Shown piece by piece: positions 33,251-42,888 of a stretch of 64,000 bases of DNA. The number at the start of each line of letters is the position of its first letter. Position 1 is the first letter of the stretch. The DNA is from Cyclobacteriaceae bacterium (GTDB lineage: Bacteria; Bacteroidota; Bacteroidia; Cytophagales; Cyclobacteriaceae), in contig JAIBBC010000003.1 of NCBI GenBank assembly GCA_019694875.1, positions 674,469-738,468 on the forward strand, written 5' to 3'. The notes under the pieces were generated by a model that was given only the letters and a program-made list of their open reading frames with translations, had not been told where the DNA came from and did no database searches. The position numbers were made by a program, and so were the translations under genes.

Positions 33251-33997
33251 GTGGTGTGGGATTTACTTAAGCTTCCAAAACGGAAACAGGCATCTGACAA
33301 GAAGATCATCAGCGCACTGGAAACCATTGCCGGCTTCACTCCGAAAAATCTCGAGCTCTACCGGTTAGCAACACTACACAGTTCAATCGCCAAAGAAGGC
33401 AAGAACGGGTTTAAAGAAAGCAACGAACGCCTTGAATATCTGGGTGACGCAATCCTGGGTGCGGCCGTAGCAGATTTCCTTTTCAAGAAATTCCCGTTTA
33501 AAGACGAGGGTTTTTTAACCGAGATCCGGTCGCGCATCGTGAATCGCGAATCCTTAAACCTGCTCGCCAAGAAGATCGGCATTGGCAGCATCGTTCAGTT
33601 TGATCAGAAGAACGCACAACTGCAGCAGGTAATTTTAGGTAACACACTCGAAGCACTGGTAGGTGCGATCTACCTCGACAAAGGATACCTGAAATGCAAA
33701 CACTTTGTGATCAACAAGCTGATTATACCGCACTACGACCTCGATCAATTGATTAACGTCAGCTCCAATTTCAAAAGTAAACTGATCGAATGGGGCCAGC
33801 GCGAAGGCAAAGAAGTGCGCTTCGAAATTGTAAGCGTTCAAAAAGGTAAGCTGCATAAAGAATTCACTGCACAGGTTTTCGTTGCAGATGAAGAAATGAG
33901 CACCGGCTTCGGCAACAGCAAGAAAAAAGCAGAACAGGACGCTGCGTTTAAAACCTGCGAAAAGTTGAACATTATTCAGAAAGTTGAAGTTAAGTAG
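33251..33997 (+). CDS. rnc: Ribonuclease III
   Basis: A 248-residue dsRNA-specific endonuclease. The signature NERLEYLGDAILG (E62, D66) and the downstream NTLEALVGAIYLDKGY give the four catalytic acidic residues. A dsRBD occupies about 170-245. GTG start at 33251 (MVWDLLKLPKRKQ). Stop at 33997, one base before the nadE ATG at 33999. Processes rRNA and structured RNAs; it could also act on the structured RNA near the RT, though nothing shows this. Confidence 0.95.
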   Translation: MVWDLLKLPKRKQASDKKIISALETIAGFTPKNLELYRLATLHSSIAKEGKNGFKESNERLEYLGDAILGAAVADFLFKKFPFKDEGFLTEIRSRIVNRESLNLLAKKIGIGSIVQFDQKNAQLQQVILGNTLEALVGAIYLDKGYLKCKHFVINKLIIPHYDLDQLINVSSNFKSKLIEWGQREGKEVRFEIVSVQKGKLHKEFTAQVFVADEEMSTGFGNSKKKAEQDAAFKTCEKLNIIQKVEVK

Positions 33998-33998
33998 T

Positions 33999-35873
33999 AT
34001 GACCCAGCCTTCAGCTTCTCCTCTTCCCGGCATTATCAAAATTGGCGGAGCTACGGTCAATCAAATCCCGATGGACTGGCGGAACAACACCGCAAACATT
34101 ATCTCGGCCATCGAAGAAGCCATTCAAAACGAAGTAAAAATTCTTTGCCTTCCGGAATTGTGCATCACCGGTTACGGGTGTGAGGATATGTTTCTGAGCG
34201 ACTGGCTTTCCGCGAAAGCGTGGGAAGAACTCATACGCATTAAGCCTTACTGTAAGGATATCACTGTTTCAGTTGGGTTGCCTGTACGGATAAACGGAAT
34301 CACCTATAACGGAGCATGCGTTATAAGCAACGGAGAAATTTTAGGTATAACGTTTAAACAAAACCTGGCGCGCGATGGCGTGCATTATGAGCCACGCTGG
34401 TTCGATCCCTGGATTCCAAACAAGATCATTACACTCGAACGCGATGGAGAAAAGATTCTGGCAGGTGATTTAATTTATGAAGCGCATGATATTCGTTTCG
34501 GTTTTGAGATTTGCGAAGATGCGTGGCGTAAAACCATGCGACCGGGTTACAGGTTACTCGAACGCGGAGTTGATTTGATTTTAAACCCGAGCGCCAGTCA
34601 TTTTGCGATGGGCAAAAGTCTTTTGCGTGAAGAGGAGATTGCACGGGTTGGCTCTGAATTGTTTGATTGTGTTTACCTCTACGCGAACCTGCTGGGTAAC
34701 GAAGCGGGACGAATGATCTACGATGGCGATGTGGTAATTGCGCAGAAAGGAAAACTGGTAACGGTAAATACACGGTTGATTTTTAAAAAGACCGACCTGC
34801 TTTGCCACGAAATTGACTTCGGTAATGCCGCTAACACCCGCATTGCTGTCGTGAAAGACGGCAAAGAAAAAAACGAAGAGCTTGTCAGGGCTACATCACT
34901 CGCCTTGTTCGATTACGTGCGTAAGAGTAAATCAAAAGGTTTTGTGTTGTCGTTGAGTGGCGGAGCGGATTCTGCCATGTGCGCAGTGCTGGTTGCAGAG
35001 ATGGTTAAACGCGCTTCCGCGGAACTCGGTTGGGAAACATTCTGCAGGGAAGTCGGAATAGAACTTGTGAGGGATACAAAAGATGCCGTTCGCAAACTTT
35101 TAAGCTGCGCATATCAGGCAACGGATAACTCTTCTGCTTCAACTTTGAATTCAGCCAAACAACTTGCTGAATCGATCGGTGCAGAGTTTCATCACTGGAA
35201 CATTCAACCCGAGGTTGACAGCTATATTGCTAAAATTGAAGCGGCCTTGAAACGCAGCACAAGCTGGGAAACAGACGACATCAGCTTACAAAATATCCAG
35301 GCACGTGCGCGCTCACCCATCATCTGGCTGCTGGCGAACATTAAACGCTCCATTCTCATCACCACATCTAACCGAAGCGAAGGCGATGTTGGCTATGCCA
35401 CCATGGATGGCGATACAAGCGGAAGCCTCGCTCCGATTGCCGGCATTCATAAGACATTTATCTTGCAGTGGCTGAAGTGGGCTGAAAAAGAATTGGGCTA
35501 TTCAGGCTTGAACCCAGTAAATAATCTGCAGCCAACTGCAGAACTTCGGCCGCAGGAACGCAATCAAACCGATGAATCGGATTTAATGCCATACCGGGTT
35601 TTGGCAGAAATCGAACACTTCGGTATTTACGAGCGAAATACCCCGGCCGAGATTTTTCAAAAAATGAAGGCTGACTTTCAGGATCAGCAGCAGCTTAAAA
35701 ATTATATCAGAAAATTCTTCCGGTTGTGGTCGATCAATCAATGGAAACGTGAACGCTACGCCCCCGCATTTCATTTAGACGATATGAATGTTGACCCGCG
35801 CAGCTGGTGCCGCTTCCCGATCCTTTCTTCAGGATTTGCACAGGAACTTGAGGCACTGGACAACCTAGAGTAA
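33999..35873 (+). CDS. nadE: Glutamine-dependent NAD+ synthetase
   Basis: A 624-residue two-domain enzyme. Residues about 15-270 are a nitrilase-type glutaminase (catalytic Glu in CLPELCITGYG, Cys in FGFEICEDAW). The C-terminal ATP-PPase domain has the P-loop LSLSGGADSAM and the TTSNRSEGDVGYATMDGD motif. It amidates deamido-NAD to NAD. ATG at 33999 is preferred to an in-frame upstream start at 33984 that would overlap rnc. Confidence 0.95.
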   Translation: MTQPSASPLPGIIKIGGATVNQIPMDWRNNTANIISAIEEAIQNEVKILCLPELCITGYGCEDMFLSDWLSAKAWEELIRIKPYCKDITVSVGLPVRINGITYNGACVISNGEILGITFKQNLARDGVHYEPRWFDPWIPNKIITLERDGEKILAGDLIYEAHDIRFGFEICEDAWRKTMRPGYRLLERGVDLILNPSASHFAMGKSLLREEEIARVGSELFDCVYLYANLLGNEAGRMIYDGDVVIAQKGKLVTVNTRLIFKKTDLLCHEIDFGNAANTRIAVVKDGKEKNEELVRATSLALFDYVRKSKSKGFVLSLSGGADSAMCAVLVAEMVKRASAELGWETFCREVGIELVRDTKDAVRKLLSCAYQATDNSSASTLNSAKQLAESIGAEFHHWNIQPEVDSYIAKIEAALKRSTSWETDDISLQNIQARARSPIIWLLANIKRSILITTSNRSEGDVGYATMDGDTSGSLAPIAGIHKTFILQWLKWAEKELGYSGLNPVNNLQPTAELRPQERNQTDESDLMPYRVLAEIEHFGIYERNTPAEIFQKMKADFQDQQQLKNYIRKFFRLWSINQWKRERYAPAFHLDDMNVDPRSWCRFPILSSGFAQELEALDNLE

Positions 35874-35979
35874 TCAGCCACAAAGGCATAACGGATTTGG
35901 GCATGTAGTGCTATCCTCAACATTGTTATTTTTCTCTTAACCCAATGCCCAATGCCGGATGCCTGTTATATTTGCAGCT
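35874..35979. other. Intergenic region upstream of lgt, with inverted repeat and -7 box
   Basis: TTGGGCAT (35897-35904) and ATGCCCAA (35945-35952) are perfect reverse complements 40 bp apart; CAATGCC is repeated in tandem next to the second arm. TATATTTG (35967-35974) is an exact -7 box ending 5 nt before the ATG at 35980. No -33 element was found. Confidence 0.5.
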
Positions 35980-37080
35980 ATGACTACGCTATCTTACATC
36001 ATCTGGAACGCCAGTCCGGAGATTTTTACGCTTCCTATTCCTTTTATCGATAAAGAATTAACGCTGCGGTGGTATGGGCTGTTTTTCGCGCTGGGATTTC
36101 TGATCAGCCAGCAGATTTTGTACTACATGTTTAAAAAGGAAGGTAAGCCGGAACAAGACGTAGATACGCTCACCATTTATATGGTTGTCGCCACGGTCAT
36201 TGGCGCCCGCTTGGGGCACGTTTTGTTTTATGAACCTGAAAAATACCTCGCCCATCCGCTAAACATTCTTAAAATATGGGAAGGTGGCCTGGCAAGTCAC
36301 GGTGGGGCGATTGGAATTTTGTTTGCGCTTTGGTTATATAGCCGTAAGAAAAAGCCGGGTCAGAATTATCTTCAGACACTCGACCGCATTGTTATTCTTG
36401 TCGCGTTAACCGGAGCACTGATTCGTTTCGGTAACCTGATGAATTCGGAAATCATCGGAAAACCAACCGGAACAGATTACGGTGTTGTGTTTGCCAGAAA
36501 TGTAACAGAAGTGTTGGAAGCCGATGGAAACATCGAAGAAGTCAGCTACGTAAAGAACGACTCATTGCCCGCAGAAAACGGTCTGCAGCCAATTAAAATT
36601 CTGATTGAATTCAAAAAAGATGACACCTACAATTACGCAACCTATGATCAACATATGCGTGATGTGGTAGGCGACAATTTAACCACAAACGAATATGTTC
36701 AGGAACACATTGCTCAGACCGGTGAATTGAATTATCGTGTAACGTACGATGAAAGCGGTACGTATTACGGAATCATCTATACCTATGCTATTCCGCGACA
36801 TCCCGGCCAGCTTTATGAGTCAATTTCATGCGTATTGCTATTTGCATTACTGCTCTGGTTGTGGTTCAAATACAAAAATAATTTACCTGAAGGCCGCCTG
36901 TTCGGCATCTTCCTGATTGTTTGCTTCGGCATGCGAATCGTGTGGGAATTCTTCAAGGAGAACCAGGTTGAATTTGAAAATGCGCTTCCGCTGAACATGG
37001 GGCAACTGCTCAGTATCCCACTGGTGCTGGCCGGTGTTTACTTCCTGGTTCGATCATACCGGAAGCCTCAGCCTGAATAA
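35980..37080 (+). CDS. lgt: Prolipoprotein diacylglyceryl transferase (Bacteroidota form)
   Basis: A 366-residue inner-membrane enzyme that attaches diacylglycerol to the lipobox Cys. Family motifs are LRWYGLFFALGFL, VIGARLGHVLFYEP, GGLASHGGAIGI and RFGNLMNSEIIGKPT, with a late PRHPGQLYE. Between IGKPT and RHPGQ sits an insertion of about 100 residues absent from the 260-300 residue proteobacterial enzyme. Such an insert occurs in Bacteroidota homologues. The frame is open upstream to 35959; ATG 35980 is preferred because the -7 box overlaps the upstream one. Confidence 0.94.
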   Translation: MTTLSYIIWNASPEIFTLPIPFIDKELTLRWYGLFFALGFLISQQILYYMFKKEGKPEQDVDTLTIYMVVATVIGARLGHVLFYEPEKYLAHPLNILKIWEGGLASHGGAIGILFALWLYSRKKKPGQNYLQTLDRIVILVALTGALIRFGNLMNSEIIGKPTGTDYGVVFARNVTEVLEADGNIEEVSYVKNDSLPAENGLQPIKILIEFKKDDTYNYATYDQHMRDVVGDNLTTNEYVQEHIAQTGELNYRVTYDESGTYYGIIYTYAIPRHPGQLYESISCVLLFALLLWLWFKYKNNLPEGRLFGIFLIVCFGMRIVWEFFKENQVEFENALPLNMGQLLSIPLVLAGVYFLVRSYRKPQPE

Positions 37081-37097
37081 CAGACGTCAACTTCAGC

Positions 37098-38561
37098 GTG
37101 CGACACCGCGTAACAATATTCTTTATTGCCTGCAGTGTCGCATTCACTGTTTCCTCTGCCTTTGCGTTTAGCGATATTCCGGCCGATACAATCCGGAGGA
37201 GTAAACGCAAAGTGATCGCTGATACGAGCCGCTTCGTTCAGGTTAACGAAATTATCCTCGCTGGCAACAAGCACACACGTAACACGATCATTCAGCGGGA
37301 ACTTGTACTGAAACCGGGCGACTATATTCAACTGGGATACTTACCCGAAGTACTTGAAAAAGACAAGCGAAAGCTGTTCAACCTGCACCTGTTTCATACG
37401 GTTCAGATCTATTCGCTCGATGCAGGCGATGGTAAAATCAATTTGCTGGTGGAAGTGGATGAGCGCTGGTTCACCTTTCCAGTGCCGATATTCCGGTTGT
37501 CTGACCGTAACTTTAACGAATGGTGGGAAAATTATAATCACGATTTCAATCGCGTTAATTACGGCCTGAAACTGTATCAATACAATTTATGGGGCCGAAA
37601 TCACACGATGACATTCACGTCCCAGTTTGGATTTCAAAAAAGATTCGAACTGGTATACCGTATCCCCTACATCAATAAAAAGCAAAAGCAAGGGCTGGCT
37701 TTTGAAATGGATTACATTGAAGCTAAAAATGTAGCCGACAGTACGATCAACCATAAGCTGGACTTTTTTAAATACGATCGTGTTCTCAGGCGCACAAACG
37801 GCATCGGATTAACGTATACGTATCGCAAAAATTTCTACAATTACCATCGCATCAAATACGAGTACAGACAAACCACAATAGCCGATACGCTTCAGGAGCT
37901 AAATCCAAACTACCTCGGTGGCGATCGCACGCACCAGAAGTACGATGCCATAACCTATGAGTTTATTTCCGATCATCGTGATGTAATAGCCTATCCCCTT
38001 CGGGGCTATATCTTCTCGCTGCATTTGCAGAAATTCGGAGTCGGCTTGCACAACGATTTAAATAAAACCGAAGGGTACGCAAGCTTTGCCTGGTTCAAAG
38101 AAGTAAGCAAGGGCTTTTTCTTTTCCAATCTTTCGTTTGCGTACGCAAGCAGTCCGAATAAACTACCTTACTTCAATTACGGAGCGATGGGATATGATAA
38201 AATATTCGTTCGCGGCTATGAAGTTTATGTGATTGAGGGACCCCAATTCTTCCTGAACAAAACCACATTCAAACGAAGAATCTTTTCCCGCAATTGGGAT
38301 TTGAACTTCTGGGCCAAAGATCAATTCAATTATTTCCCGTTAGCCATCTATCTCAAAGCTTACGCAGATGCCGGGTATGTAAACAATTATTCTGCATATG
38401 AGAAACGGGGCGTCAACACGATGCTGTCTGATAAATTCATTGGCGGGGCTGGTGTTGGTCTTGACGTGGCAACTGCATATGACGTAGTTGTACGGTTTGA
38501 GTACACGTTTACAAGCCAAAACACAAACGGCTTTTTTCTGCACATCAAAAAAGAATTCTAA
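37098..38561 (+). CDS. BamA/TamA-family outer-membrane protein
   Basis: A 487-residue outer-membrane protein with a signal peptide (first about 22 residues, ending FTVSSAFAFS). A single POTRA-like domain follows (about 40-125; IILAGNKHTRNTIIQREL) and then a surface-antigen type beta-barrel ending in Phe (LHIKKEF), the usual OMP C-terminus. BamA proper has five POTRAs, so this is a shorter paralogue. GTG start. It begins 17 nt after lgt. Confidence 0.85.
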   Translation: MRHRVTIFFIACSVAFTVSSAFAFSDIPADTIRRSKRKVIADTSRFVQVNEIILAGNKHTRNTIIQRELVLKPGDYIQLGYLPEVLEKDKRKLFNLHLFHTVQIYSLDAGDGKINLLVEVDERWFTFPVPIFRLSDRNFNEWWENYNHDFNRVNYGLKLYQYNLWGRNHTMTFTSQFGFQKRFELVYRIPYINKKQKQGLAFEMDYIEAKNVADSTINHKLDFFKYDRVLRRTNGIGLTYTYRKNFYNYHRIKYEYRQTTIADTLQELNPNYLGGDRTHQKYDAITYEFISDHRDVIAYPLRGYIFSLHLQKFGVGLHNDLNKTEGYASFAWFKEVSKGFFFSNLSFAYASSPNKLPYFNYGAMGYDKIFVRGYEVYVIEGPQFFLNKTTFKRRIFSRNWDLNFWAKDQFNYFPLAIYLKAYADAGYVNNYSAYEKRGVNTMLSDKFIGGAGVGLDVATAYDVVVRFEYTFTSQNTNGFFLHIKKEF

Positions 38562-38599
38562 AAAACTATTTCTTATGTTGAGTAAGGTTATCAATCATC

Positions 38600-39403
38600 G
38601 TGAGACTTTACTTGCTCAGCGCATTTCTGCTTTGCTATATTCAAACTATTGCGCAAAGTATTTCGACACAGATCGGTGCACGGGCTAACGGCATTGGTTA
38701 TGCTACTGCAGCATTACCCGATTCCTGGAGCTTATTTAACAACCCGGCATCCTCCGCCCAACTGAAGCAAGCATCAGCTGGCTGCACATACGATCTCAGG
38801 TCATCGCTTACCGGAGCCAATCGCACCGCTGCGGTAATTAATATTCCCTTTTCTATTGGCGTCACTTCTGTGGGCGCTTACCGCTTCGGTGACGACTTAT
38901 ACAACGAGCAGATTGTTTCAGCCGGATTTGCTAACAAATTCGGACTGGCTTCATTGGGCGTTCAGGTAAACTACATTCAATACGCTGCAACCGGTTTTGG
39001 AAATAAAGGGGTTGCCACTGTTAACCTTGGCGGGATCGCAGAACTCACGCCTCAACTATCAATTGGTGCTTACATCGTGAATGTAAATCAACCCACCCTC
39101 AGCGGAGACGAAAAACTTCCAACTCGTCTTGTTGCGGGCGTTGCACTGAAACCAAGCGAGAAAATTTTTATTGCAGCCGAAATTGATAAAGACCTTGACT
39201 TTGATGCAGTGTGGAAAATAGGAATTGAATATAATTTCCATAAGAAATTCGCGGCCCGCACGGGTTACAACCTCAATCCGAACACCGGCTTTTTCGGGCT
39301 CGGCTTCAAAACACGGAAGTTAGTTCTCGATTATGCGGTGCAGTACAATGTTCTTCTTCGGCTTAGTCACCAGGCCTCGGTCGCCTATCAGTTTGCAAAA
39401 TGA
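38600..39403 (+). CDS. PorV/PorQ-like outer-membrane barrel protein
   Basis: A 267-residue protein with a signal peptide (through about residue 19, TIAQS) and a barrel-like mature part. The GARANGIGYATAALPDSWSLFNNPA segment is typical of PorV/PorQ-type proteins. These proteins are FadL-like barrels; PorV works with the type IX secretion system. No T9SS core genes lie nearby, so the partner is open. GTG start; its stop overlaps the next ATG by 4 nt. Confidence 0.78.
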   Translation: MRLYLLSAFLLCYIQTIAQSISTQIGARANGIGYATAALPDSWSLFNNPASSAQLKQASAGCTYDLRSSLTGANRTAAVINIPFSIGVTSVGAYRFGDDLYNEQIVSAGFANKFGLASLGVQVNYIQYAATGFGNKGVATVNLGGIAELTPQLSIGAYIVNVNQPTLSGDEKLPTRLVAGVALKPSEKIFIAAEIDKDLDFDAVWKIGIEYNFHKKFAARTGYNLNPNTGFFGLGFKTRKLVLDYAVQYNVLLRLSHQASVAYQFAK

Positions 39404-41460
39404 GAACGTGGGTGGTCTTTCTTGTTCTGCTTGGTAATGCTATCAGCACGAAACTGTTTGCTCAGGATTATCCCCAGCGCGATGTTAATCTTGAAATTCT
39501 GGCAGATGAAATTTTCGGGTTTCAGGATCTTGATCTGAATTACCAGAAATTGTACGAAACAATGGCACAACTACTGGCTAATAAAATAAATCTCAATACC
39601 GCCAGCGCGGAAGAACTCCGGTTCCTGAATCTGCTCACCGAACAGCAAGTTCAAAACCTGATTACTTATAGGGAAGAAAATGGAAAACTTTTGTCGGTGT
39701 ACGAACTTCAGGCGGTGCCGGGCTTTGACGCAGCTACTATTCGCAAAATCATTTCATTTGTTCGGGTTGACGGATCTGATACGGGGAATTTATTAAAGCG
39801 GGTCATTTCAGAGCCTAACAATTACCTGATCACCCGTTACAATCGAACGCTCGAAGCAAAGCGTGGCTTTAAAAATGACGAATCGGCCCAAACGAAATTT
39901 AAAGGTGATGAAGGAGATTTATACTTACGCTTCCGTACCAGCAAACCGGGTGATTTCAGCTTTGGGTTGACACTTGAAAAAGATGCAGGTGAACAGCTTC
40001 AATGGAATAAGTCAACCCAACAGTATGGGTTCGACTTTCAGTCCTTTCACGGGCAATTATTAAACAAAGGACGATTGAAAAATTTGATCGTGGGTGACTA
40101 TCAGGCACAATTCGGGCAAGGATTACTGCTGGGCGGAAGCTTTGGTTTTGGAAAAGGTTCAGAAGCGGTAACCACGGTACGCAGAAGCAATCTTGGCTTT
40201 CTTCCTTACACATCGGCCAATGAAACAGGTTATAAGCGGGGTGCAGCGGCAACCTGGCAGGTTATAGAATATGTTTACCTCTCGGGATTTTATTCAAATG
40301 CACTGCGTGACGGATCAGTTACCGCTGATTCGCTTGAGAGCTCATCGTTATCAGCCTTTCAGACCACCGGATTACATCGCAATGAAAACGAACTTGCCGG
40401 GCGGCACACAGCGCGCGAACAGAATTATGGAGTTGTTCTGAATTTTAAAAAAGGACCGGTGGATGCAGGTGTAATTTTCAATAGGATTGAATATAACATC
40501 CCTATCAGCCGTAATCCCCAGCCTTACAATCAATTCAGTTTTTCAGGAACCACAGTAATGAATGCCGGAGCATTCCTTAACTACACGTTCCACAATTTCA
40601 CCTTCTTCAGTGAAGGCGCTCGCACCATTGACGAAGGTTATGGAATTACTGCTGGAATTTTAGGAAGTCTTACACCACGACTTGACATTGCCCTTCATTT
40701 CCGGAACTATGAACGCAACTTTTGCAGCTTGTATTCAAACGCTTTCTCCGAAAGCACCATGCCGCAAAACGAGTCCGGTTTGTATTGGGGATGGAAATAC
40801 CGCTGGAGCAGGAAGTTCAGTGCCTCGGGCTATACCGATCTGTTCCGGTTTCCATGGCTGAAGTTCCGAAGCTATGTTCCATCCGAAGGCCACGAATGGC
40901 TTGCGCGATTCAGCTATCAACCGTCTAAAAATGTTTTGATTTTCATTCAGGCCCGGGAGGAATCAAAAGTGAGGAATGCAAGCTACCCGCATGCGAACAC
41001 ATACGAAACGGCAATCGGAACAAAACGCAATTACTGGGTAAATTTTGATTACCCTGTTTCCGACAGAATAAAAATGAAAACGCGGGCGCAGTTCAGCACA
41101 TACTCGTTCGGTAATTCATTTACGAAAGGTATGATCATTCTTCAGGATGTACGCGCTGAATTTGGCAAGCTTGCAGTAACCGCCCGCTATGCCATTTTCG
41201 ATGCCCGGGATTATGATAACCGGCAATATGTTTACGAACGTGACGTGTGGCTTGCATACTCACTTCCTGCGTACTCCGGAATCGGCCTGCGGAGTTATTT
41301 GCTTGCAGAATTTGATGTTAATAAACGCATTACCTTTTGGATTCGATACAGTCATACGCGTTATACTGATCGCGACACAATCGGATCGGGAGCAGACATG
41401 ATTTCGGGTAAAGAAAAGAATGACCTGCGCATTCAGGCACGGATTAAAATCCTAAATTGA
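39400..41460 (+). CDS. Helix-hairpin-helix plus beta-barrel outer-membrane protein
   Basis: A 686-residue exported protein. After a signal peptide (to about 22, FAQ) comes a ComEA-like helix-hairpin-helix region at about 58-125 (INLNTASAEELRFL, LLSVYELQAVPGFDAATIRKI). The remaining 530 residues are rich in alternating aromatic strands, as in a large outer-membrane beta-barrel. The HhH motif usually binds nonspecific DNA, but in this barrel family its role is unknown. ATGA overlap with the PorV-like gene shows translational coupling. Confidence 0.82.
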   Translation: MRTWVVFLVLLGNAISTKLFAQDYPQRDVNLEILADEIFGFQDLDLNYQKLYETMAQLLANKINLNTASAEELRFLNLLTEQQVQNLITYREENGKLLSVYELQAVPGFDAATIRKIISFVRVDGSDTGNLLKRVISEPNNYLITRYNRTLEAKRGFKNDESAQTKFKGDEGDLYLRFRTSKPGDFSFGLTLEKDAGEQLQWNKSTQQYGFDFQSFHGQLLNKGRLKNLIVGDYQAQFGQGLLLGGSFGFGKGSEAVTTVRRSNLGFLPYTSANETGYKRGAAATWQVIEYVYLSGFYSNALRDGSVTADSLESSSLSAFQTTGLHRNENELAGRHTAREQNYGVVLNFKKGPVDAGVIFNRIEYNIPISRNPQPYNQFSFSGTTVMNAGAFLNYTFHNFTFFSEGARTIDEGYGITAGILGSLTPRLDIALHFRNYERNFCSLYSNAFSESTMPQNESGLYWGWKYRWSRKFSASGYTDLFRFPWLKFRSYVPSEGHEWLARFSYQPSKNVLIFIQAREESKVRNASYPHANTYETAIGTKRNYWVNFDYPVSDRIKMKTRAQFSTYSFGNSFTKGMIILQDVRAEFGKLAVTARYAIFDARDYDNRQYVYERDVWLAYSLPAYSGIGLRSYLLAEFDVNKRITFWIRYSHTRYTDRDTIGSGADMISGKEKNDLRIQARIKILN

Positions 41461-41471
41461 GCGAAAATCGT

Positions 41472-41576
41472 ATGCACGCCACCAAGCTCGTTACACCCGA
41501 AGTTCTCCTCCTGATGTGCATCGGCGGAATTGCTTTCATTGTGATTATGAAGCTCATCTTTCGTAAAAAAAGGTGA
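41472..41576 (+). CDS. Small membrane protein (34 aa)
   Basis: A short open frame: MHATKLVTPEVLLLM, then a hydrophobic helix (CIGGIAFIVIMKLIF), then a basic tail RKKR. A one-helix membrane peptide with positive-inside tail, 11 nt after the HhH-barrel gene. It could equally be non-coding. Confidence 0.4.
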   Translation: MHATKLVTPEVLLLMCIGGIAFIVIMKLIFRKKR

Positions 41577-41682
41577 CAAAGGGCATTAGCAGCAGGTTAT
41601 AAGCCAAATTTTGCCGGCTAAACGGTTCTGAAAGTATCCTGCAAAAGCACTAATTTTCAGTACTTAAGTAAACAAATCCTCT

Positions 41683-42408
41683 ATGAAAAAATTAGTTGCA
41701 TGCTGCGTGGCGGTGCTGGTATCCCTGGCCGCATTTTCGCAGACTACCAAAAAAACGCTCGAGCTTGGCGAGTTTAAATCGATCTATAATAACTCCAATT
41801 ACACCGTCTATCTCAAGCAAACCAACAAGCAGGAAGTTAGCGTGGAAGCAGAAAGCGATATCTACGCCTTAACCTCAATTATTGTTGAGAACGGCATACT
41901 CATGATCAACGTTGACCGCAAACCCGATAGTCCAAATAAAAGTGTGTGGGCGAAAATCGACAACATCAAGCTTAACCCGGTTATGAAAGTTTATGTGAGC
42001 GTTAAAAACATTAACGAACTACAAGTAAATGCGCAGGGTAAAATTATCTCTGAAAACTCCTTGTCGGCACCGGCCCTCAATCTGTCGGTCAACGGAAGCG
42101 GCAGCATGGACCTTGACCTGAAAGGCGATTACCTCAAAGCTGAAGTAAGCGGGTCGGGAAAAATTATGCTGAAAGGTTACGCAACATCGATTGATGCATC
42201 AGTAAGCGGAAGCGGAGCTATACAGGCATTCAATTGCACACTCGATAACGCAAAAGTGAAAGTGAGCGGTTCGGGTGACTGTGAAGTAAATGCAGCCAAT
42301 TCGATTGAAGCACTTGTGCTCGGAAGCGGTAACATTAAGCACAAGGGCAACACGAAAACGGCAACCAAAAAAATCTACGGATCAGGAACGGTAGAACGGG
42401 CATATTAA
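41683..42408 (+). CDS. DUF2807 (GIN-domain) exported protein
   Basis: A 241-residue protein with signal peptide (about 1-20, ending AAFS). The rest is the putative auto-transporter adhesin head domain DUF2807: repeated V-x-G-S-G-x motifs (NGSGSMDLDL, SGSGKIML, SGSGAIQAFN, SGSGDCEVN, GSGNIKHKG), which form a parallel beta-solenoid. Widespread in Bacteroidota, function unproven. No exact -7 box upstream. Confidence 0.88.
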   Translation: MKKLVACCVAVLVSLAAFSQTTKKTLELGEFKSIYNNSNYTVYLKQTNKQEVSVEAESDIYALTSIIVENGILMINVDRKPDSPNKSVWAKIDNIKLNPVMKVYVSVKNINELQVNAQGKIISENSLSAPALNLSVNGSGSMDLDLKGDYLKAEVSGSGKIMLKGYATSIDASVSGSGAIQAFNCTLDNAKVKVSGSGDCEVNAANSIEALVLGSGNIKHKGNTKTATKKIYGSGTVERAY

Positions 42409-42516
42409 CAATAATCTGCGGAATCAGCCTGTTTTACGGGTAAATGGTCCGCAAACGTGGGAAATGAATTTTATTCCTTACATTTATTCTTTATTCAACT
42501 TTATTTAATTAGTACA

Positions 42517-42834
42517 ATGAACATTTATGTTGCCAACATTCCTTTCAAATCGACAGAAGCAGAACTGAAAGGATTATTTGAACAATATGGCGAAGTAAGC
42601 TCAGCGAAAATTATCTTAGATAAGTTCACTCAGCGCAGTCGCGGATTTGGATTTGTGGAAATGGCTGATGATTCAGCTGCACAACAGGCGATCAGCTCTC
42701 TTAACGGGCAGGATTTCATGGGTAAGATTCTTGTAGTGAACGAAGCTCGTCCGAAGACAGATGCTCCCCGGAGCGGAGGATTTAACCGCGGTGGCGGTGG
42801 TGGTTTTAACCGCAGAAGCAACAACGATTATTAA
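42517..42834 (+). CDS. RRM-domain RNA-binding protein
   Basis: A 105-residue protein: one RRM (about 1-80) with RNP2 IYVANIPF and RNP1 RGFGFVEM, then a Gly/Arg/Asn-rich tail (FNRGGGGGFNRRSNN). In Bacteroidota such proteins are abundant post-transcriptional RNA chaperones, taking over part of the Hfq role. ATG at 42517 is preferred over the longer frame from a GTG at 42457, which adds a non-conserved leader. The tail is followed by a terminator. Confidence 0.93.
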   Translation: MNIYVANIPFKSTEAELKGLFEQYGEVSSAKIILDKFTQRSRGFGFVEMADDSAAQQAISSLNGQDFMGKILVVNEARPKTDAPRSGGFNRGGGGGFNRRSNNDY

Positions 42835-42851
42835 TTAATCGCAGTAGCACA

Positions 42852-42888
42852 AAAAAATTACCCTGACGTTAACCGCCAGGGTTTTTTT
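42852..42888. terminator. Bidirectional terminator between RRM and phosphoesterase genes
   Basis: ACCCTG (42860-42865) pairs with CAGGGT (42877-42882) with two further G-C pairs inside. A T-run follows on the plus strand (42882-42888) and an A-run precedes it (42851-42857), giving T residues on the minus strand. The phosphoesterase stop codon lies within the T-run. Confidence 0.85.
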
